From the NCBI GenBank assembly GCA_002422225.1, contig DITX01000196.1:1-8373 (forward strand): a stretch of 8,373 nucleotides of DNA, given 5' to 3'. The notes below the pieces were generated by a model that made no database searches, had not been told where the DNA came from, and saw only the letters and a program-made list of their open reading frames with translations. Shown piece after piece: positions 5,860-8,373 of the stretch. How positions within the stretch are numbered: the first letter of the stretch is position 1; the number at the start of each line of letters is the position of its first letter. The translations under genes and the position numbers were made by a program. The DNA is from Gammaproteobacteria bacterium UBA6173. Its GTDB lineage: Bacteria > Pseudomonadota > Gammaproteobacteria > Pseudomonadales > Pseudohongiellaceae.

Positions 5860-7155
5860 ATGGGTAAGAGCGTTGTTGTTTTAGGCACACAATGGGGTGA
5901 TGAGGGCAAAGGCAAGATTGTTGACCTTCTCACTGAGCAGGCTGCGGTGGTTACCCGTTTTCAGGGTGGTCACAATGCGGGTCATACTCTGGTTATTGGT
6001 GGCAAAAAGACCGTACTTCACCTGATCCCGTCAGGCGTGCTGCGTGCCGGCGTCACCTGTGTCATCGGCAACGGTGTGGTGATCAGCCTCGAGGCGCTGC
6101 TCAAAGAGATTGGTGAGCTTGAGGCGCAGGGGATACCTGTGCGGGAGCGTTTGAAGATCAGTGGCGCCAGCCCGGTGATTCTGCCATCTCACGTTGCGCT
6201 GGATCAGGCGCGCGAGCAACGCTTGGGTGCCGGCAAAATCGGTACAACAGGTCGTGGCATCGGCCCGGCGTATGAAGACAAGGTGGCTCGCCGCGGAATC
6301 CGCATGGGCGAGTTGTTTAATCCCGGCCATTTTGCCAGTCGCCTGCGCGAAGTCATGGATTATCACAATTTCATGCTGACCCATTATTATCAGGTAGCGC
6401 CTGTAGACTACGACAAGACGCTGGCCGAAATCCTCGCCTACGCTGAGCAGGTCAGGCCCATGTTAGCCGATACCGTTGAGCTGATTCATGCGCATCGCAA
6501 AGCGGGTGATCATCTGATGTTTGAAGGCGCACAGGGTTCGTTGCTGGATATTGACCACGGCACTTATCCCTTTGTCACCTCGTCTAATACCACGGCTGGT
6601 GGTACCGCCACAGGAAGCGGGTACGGGCCGCTGTATCTTGATTACGTGCTCGGTATTACCAAAGCCTATACAACACGCGTGGGATCAGGTCCGTTCCCGA
6701 CAGAGTTGTTTGATGAAATCGGCACCCATCTGTCAACAGTGGGTATGGAGCGTGGTGCAACCACCGGTCGGGCTCGTCGTTGTGGCTGGTTTGATGCTGC
6801 AGCCGTCAAGCTGGCGATACGTATCAACAGCGTAACGGGTATTTGTTTGACAAAACTCGACGTACTGGACGGTTTGAAGTCCATCAAAGTATGTGTTGCT
6901 TACGAAAGCGAAGGTGAAGACATTGTGAGCGCCTGCATGACGGTTGATCGCTATGAAAAACTCAAACCTGTTTATGTAGAGTTGCCGGGCTGGAGTGAGT
7001 CAACAGTCGGTGCCCGGTCACTGGCAGAGTTGCCTGAAAACGCGCGTGCCTATATCCGGTTTATTGAGCAGCAGATTGAAGCGCCCGTGGATATTATCTC
7101 CACGGGGCCAGACCGTGACGAGACGATTATTCTTCGTCATCCGTTCAGTGACTGA
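5860..7155 (+). CDS. purA: adenylosuccinate synthetase PurA
   Basis: PurA catalyses IMP + L-aspartate + GTP to adenylosuccinate, the committed step from IMP to AMP, in the cytoplasm. The 431-residue length is that of the family (E. coli 432). The N-terminal signature QWGDEGKGK (11-19) holds the catalytic Asp14 and the phosphate-binding loop; the catalytic His is H42 in GGHNAGHT (36-43). Further landmarks are IGTTGRGIGPAYEDKVARR (127-145), FEGAQGSLLDIDHGTYPFVT (221-240), TRVGSGPFPTE (272-282), the aspartate loop GATTGRARRCGWFD (299-312) and the guanine-recognition TKLDVLD (331-337). STGPDRDETI (414-423) marks the C-terminal end. All key residues look intact. The ribosome binding site is unusual: GGGG at 5853-5856 lies only three bases from the ATG, although the start itself is firm from homology. 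It lies 74 bases after hisZ, with its own candidate promoter. Confidence 0.99.
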   Translation: MGKSVVVLGTQWGDEGKGKIVDLLTEQAAVVTRFQGGHNAGHTLVIGGKKTVLHLIPSGVLRAGVTCVIGNGVVISLEALLKEIGELEAQGIPVRERLKISGASPVILPSHVALDQAREQRLGAGKIGTTGRGIGPAYEDKVARRGIRMGELFNPGHFASRLREVMDYHNFMLTHYYQVAPVDYDKTLAEILAYAEQVRPMLADTVELIHAHRKAGDHLMFEGAQGSLLDIDHGTYPFVTSSNTTAGGTATGSGYGPLYLDYVLGITKAYTTRVGSGPFPTELFDEIGTHLSTVGMERGATTGRARRCGWFDAAAVKLAIRINSVTGICLTKLDVLDGLKSIKVCVAYESEGEDIVSACMTVDRYEKLKPVYVELPGWSESTVGARSLAELPENARAYIRFIEQQIEAPVDIISTGPDRDETIILRHPFSD

Positions 7156-7169
7156 CAAGTCACTGACGG
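7141..7169 (+). other. stem-loop across the purA stop codon
   Basis: TCAGTGACT (7145-7153) and AGTCACTGA (7158-7166) are perfect inverted repeats around the four-base loop GACA. The stem extends by CCG (7141-7143) pairing with CGG (7167-7169) across one bulged T, giving about 12 base pairs. The purA TGA (7153-7155) straddles the end of the left arm and the loop. No U-tract follows on either strand, so it is not a standard intrinsic terminator. It may protect the purA mRNA 3' end or act as a weak or factor-assisted stop. Confidence 0.5.
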
Positions 7170-7181
7170 TTGGCTGATAAT
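7152..7181 (+). promoter_or_regulatory. candidate sigma-70 promoter for the antiporter gene
   Basis: CTGACA (7152-7157) matches the -35 consensus at 5 of 6 positions, and GATAAT (7176-7181) matches the -10 at 5 of 6, with an 18-base spacer. The -35 overlaps the purA stop and forms the tip of the purA stem-loop. A 10-base palindrome, AATCCGGATT, lies at 7179-7188, at the predicted -10/start region, and could be an operator half or mere chance. The start point would be near 7188, leaving a leader of about 44 bases before the ATG at 7232. Confidence 0.38.
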
Positions 7182-7231
7182 CCGGATTCTAGATCACCCG
7201 AGCCAAACTCACCCTGCATAAGGGAAATCGT

Positions 7232-8373
7232 ATGGATTTACTGACCATGAACTCTTTGTTCCTGATCGGCTCGCTGCTGGTCGGCTTCAGCGTATTGGTC
7301 AGTGCGCTTTCCTCGCGGTTTGGCATTCCTATTCTGCTTATCTTTCTGGGTGTCGGCATGCTGGCCGGTGAAGATGGCATTGGCGGTATTCAGTTTGATA
7401 ACTACTCTTTGGCATTTGTCGCCAGCAATCTGGCACTGGCCATCATTCTGTTTGATGGTGGATTAAGGACCAAAGTTGCCTCTTTTAAAGTGGCCTTAGG
7501 CCCGGCACTGTCTCTGGCCACGCTTGGTGTGGTAATTACGGCAGCGTTGACCGGTGTCATGGCCTGTTGGTTATTTGATCTGAATCTGCTGCAAGGCTTG
7601 CTGATTGGTGCCATTGTGGGCTCCACAGACGCCGCCGCGGTGTTTTCTCTGCTTGGTGGTCGCAGTATCAATGAACGGGTGCGCGCCACACTCGAAATTG
7701 AATCGGGCAGTAACGACCCCATGGCGATTTTCCTGACAGTCGCCCTGATTGATATTGTTGCCAAAGCGCAGTACTCAGAGGCCGTAACATTGTTGTCATT
7801 TGCATGGATGCTGGCACAGCAGTTCGGCCTGGGCGTGATCGTGGGCGGCGTGGGAGGTTATCTGCTGCTACAGTTGATCAATCGCTCGACCCTGGCCAAT
7901 GGTCTTTATCCTCTGTTGGCGATCAGTGGTGGATTGTTTATTTTTGCATTGACCTCCAACGTAGGTGGCAGCGGATTTCTAGCCATCTATCTGGCTGGTT
8001 TATATCTGGGTAACAAACCGCTGCGCAGCCGCCCGTCCATCCTCAGTGTGCTCGATGGCATGGCATGGTTAAGCCAAATCGGTATGTTCCTTGTCCTCGG
8101 TTTGTTATTGACACCATCAGACTTGTTGCCAATAGCGGTGCCCGGCTTGCTACTGGCGCTGGGCATCATTTTTGTGGCGAGGCCTTTGGCAGTTATTATC
8201 AGTCTGGTGCCTTTCAGCCGTTTCAAAATGCGAGAGCGTTGGTACATATCCTGGCTGGGTCTACGGGGCGCGGTGCCAATCATTCTTGCGGTATACCCGA
8301 TCATGGCTGGGTTGCCTAATGCTCAGTTGTACTTCAATCTGGCATTTTTTGTGGTGTTGGTGTCCTTGTTGTT
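7232..8373 (+). CDS. cvrA: CvrA/NhaP2-type K+(Na+)/H+ antiporter (CPA1 family), 3'-truncated by the window edge
   Basis: This frame stays open from the ATG at 7232 to the end of the window (380 codons plus two bases). The product matches the membrane part of E. coli CvrA/NhaP2 closely, a CPA1 antiporter that exchanges cytoplasmic K+ (and related cations) for protons in the inner membrane. About eleven hydrophobic helices can be traced. Motifs include SSRFGIPILLIFLGVGMLAG (27-46), NLALAIILFDGGLRT (66-80), STDAAAVFSLLGG (131-143), the ion-site ESGSNDPMA (157-165) with the Asn-Asp pair at 161-162, and GLRGAVPIILA (343-353). AAGGGA at 7220-7225 lies six bases before the ATG. The cytoplasmic regulatory C-terminus of the family (TrkA-C and CorC/HlyC-like domains, about 200 residues) lies beyond the window, so its presence cannot be judged. 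Cation preference cannot be read from sequence. Confidence 0.93.
   Translation, partial: MDLLTMNSLFLIGSLLVGFSVLVSALSSRFGIPILLIFLGVGMLAGEDGIGGIQFDNYSLAFVASNLALAIILFDGGLRTKVASFKVALGPALSLATLGVVITAALTGVMACWLFDLNLLQGLLIGAIVGSTDAAAVFSLLGGRSINERVRATLEIESGSNDPMAIFLTVALIDIVAKAQYSEAVTLLSFAWMLAQQFGLGVIVGGVGGYLLLQLINRSTLANGLYPLLAISGGLFIFALTSNVGGSGFLAIYLAGLYLGNKPLRSRPSILSVLDGMAWLSQIGMFLVLGLLLTPSDLLPIAVPGLLLALGIIFVARPLAVIISLVPFSRFKMRERWYISWLGLRGAVPIILAVYPIMAGLPNAQLYFNLAFFVVLVSLL

Noticed and set aside
7402..7764. 120-codon minus-strand frame, and 7987-8304 (minus) and 7804-8013 and 8065-8319 (plus, other frames), in the last gene
   Set aside because: The real frame is the plus-strand antiporter from 7232, which matches CvrA/NhaP2 without interruption but has no stop in the window. 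The others are its shadows.

Overview
This window is a conserved housekeeping cluster from a gammaproteobacterium: miaA (3' end only) - hfq - hflX - hflK - hflC - hisZ - purA - cvrA/nhaP2-type antiporter (5' part only). All eight genes lie on the + strand and there is very little spacer. The gene order and the protein sequences fit a non-enteric gammaproteobacterium, from the broad pseudomonad/cellvibrionad/oceanospirillad type. hisZ goes with the short form of HisG, which Escherichia coli lacks, and in pseudomonads hisZ also lies between hflC and purA. By eye the base composition is moderate and uniform. I cannot name a genus from the sequence alone.

Layout. Positions 1-624 encode the C-terminal two thirds of MiaA (tRNA A37 dimethylallyltransferase). 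A 141-base spacer (625-765) holds candidate promoter and Hfq-leader elements. hfq (766-1038) is followed after 13 bases by hflX (1052-2341), which starts with TTG. After a 97-base spacer come hflK (2439-3659) and hflC (3659-4525), coupled by a one-base TAATG overlap. After 57 bases comes hisZ (4583-5785), after 74 bases purA (5860-7155), and after 76 bases the antiporter gene (7232 to the window edge). No spacer exceeds 141 bases. I see no RNA gene, mobile element, CRISPR array or integration site.

How the genes work together. The first half forms the classic hfq superoperon of RNA and protein quality control. MiaA modifies tRNAs that read UNN codons, Hfq is the sRNA chaperone, HflX splits stalled ribosomes under heat stress, and HflK/HflC form the membrane complex that surrounds and modulates the FtsH protease. 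The second half is metabolic: HisZ is the regulatory subunit for the first step of histidine synthesis, and PurA commits IMP to AMP. Both connect to the purine nucleotide pool. The last gene is a CPA1 cation/proton antiporter and is probably its own transcription unit.

Ordinary as the genes are, several non-coding details merit a look: a sigma-32-like promoter starting at the miaA stop codon, a good sigma-70-like promoter for purA buried in the end of hisZ, and a long hairpin over the purA stop that overlaps a candidate promoter for the antiporter. The small DUF2065 (yjeT-like) gene that usually separates hflC from hisZ in relatives is absent. I found no previously undescribed biological system here.
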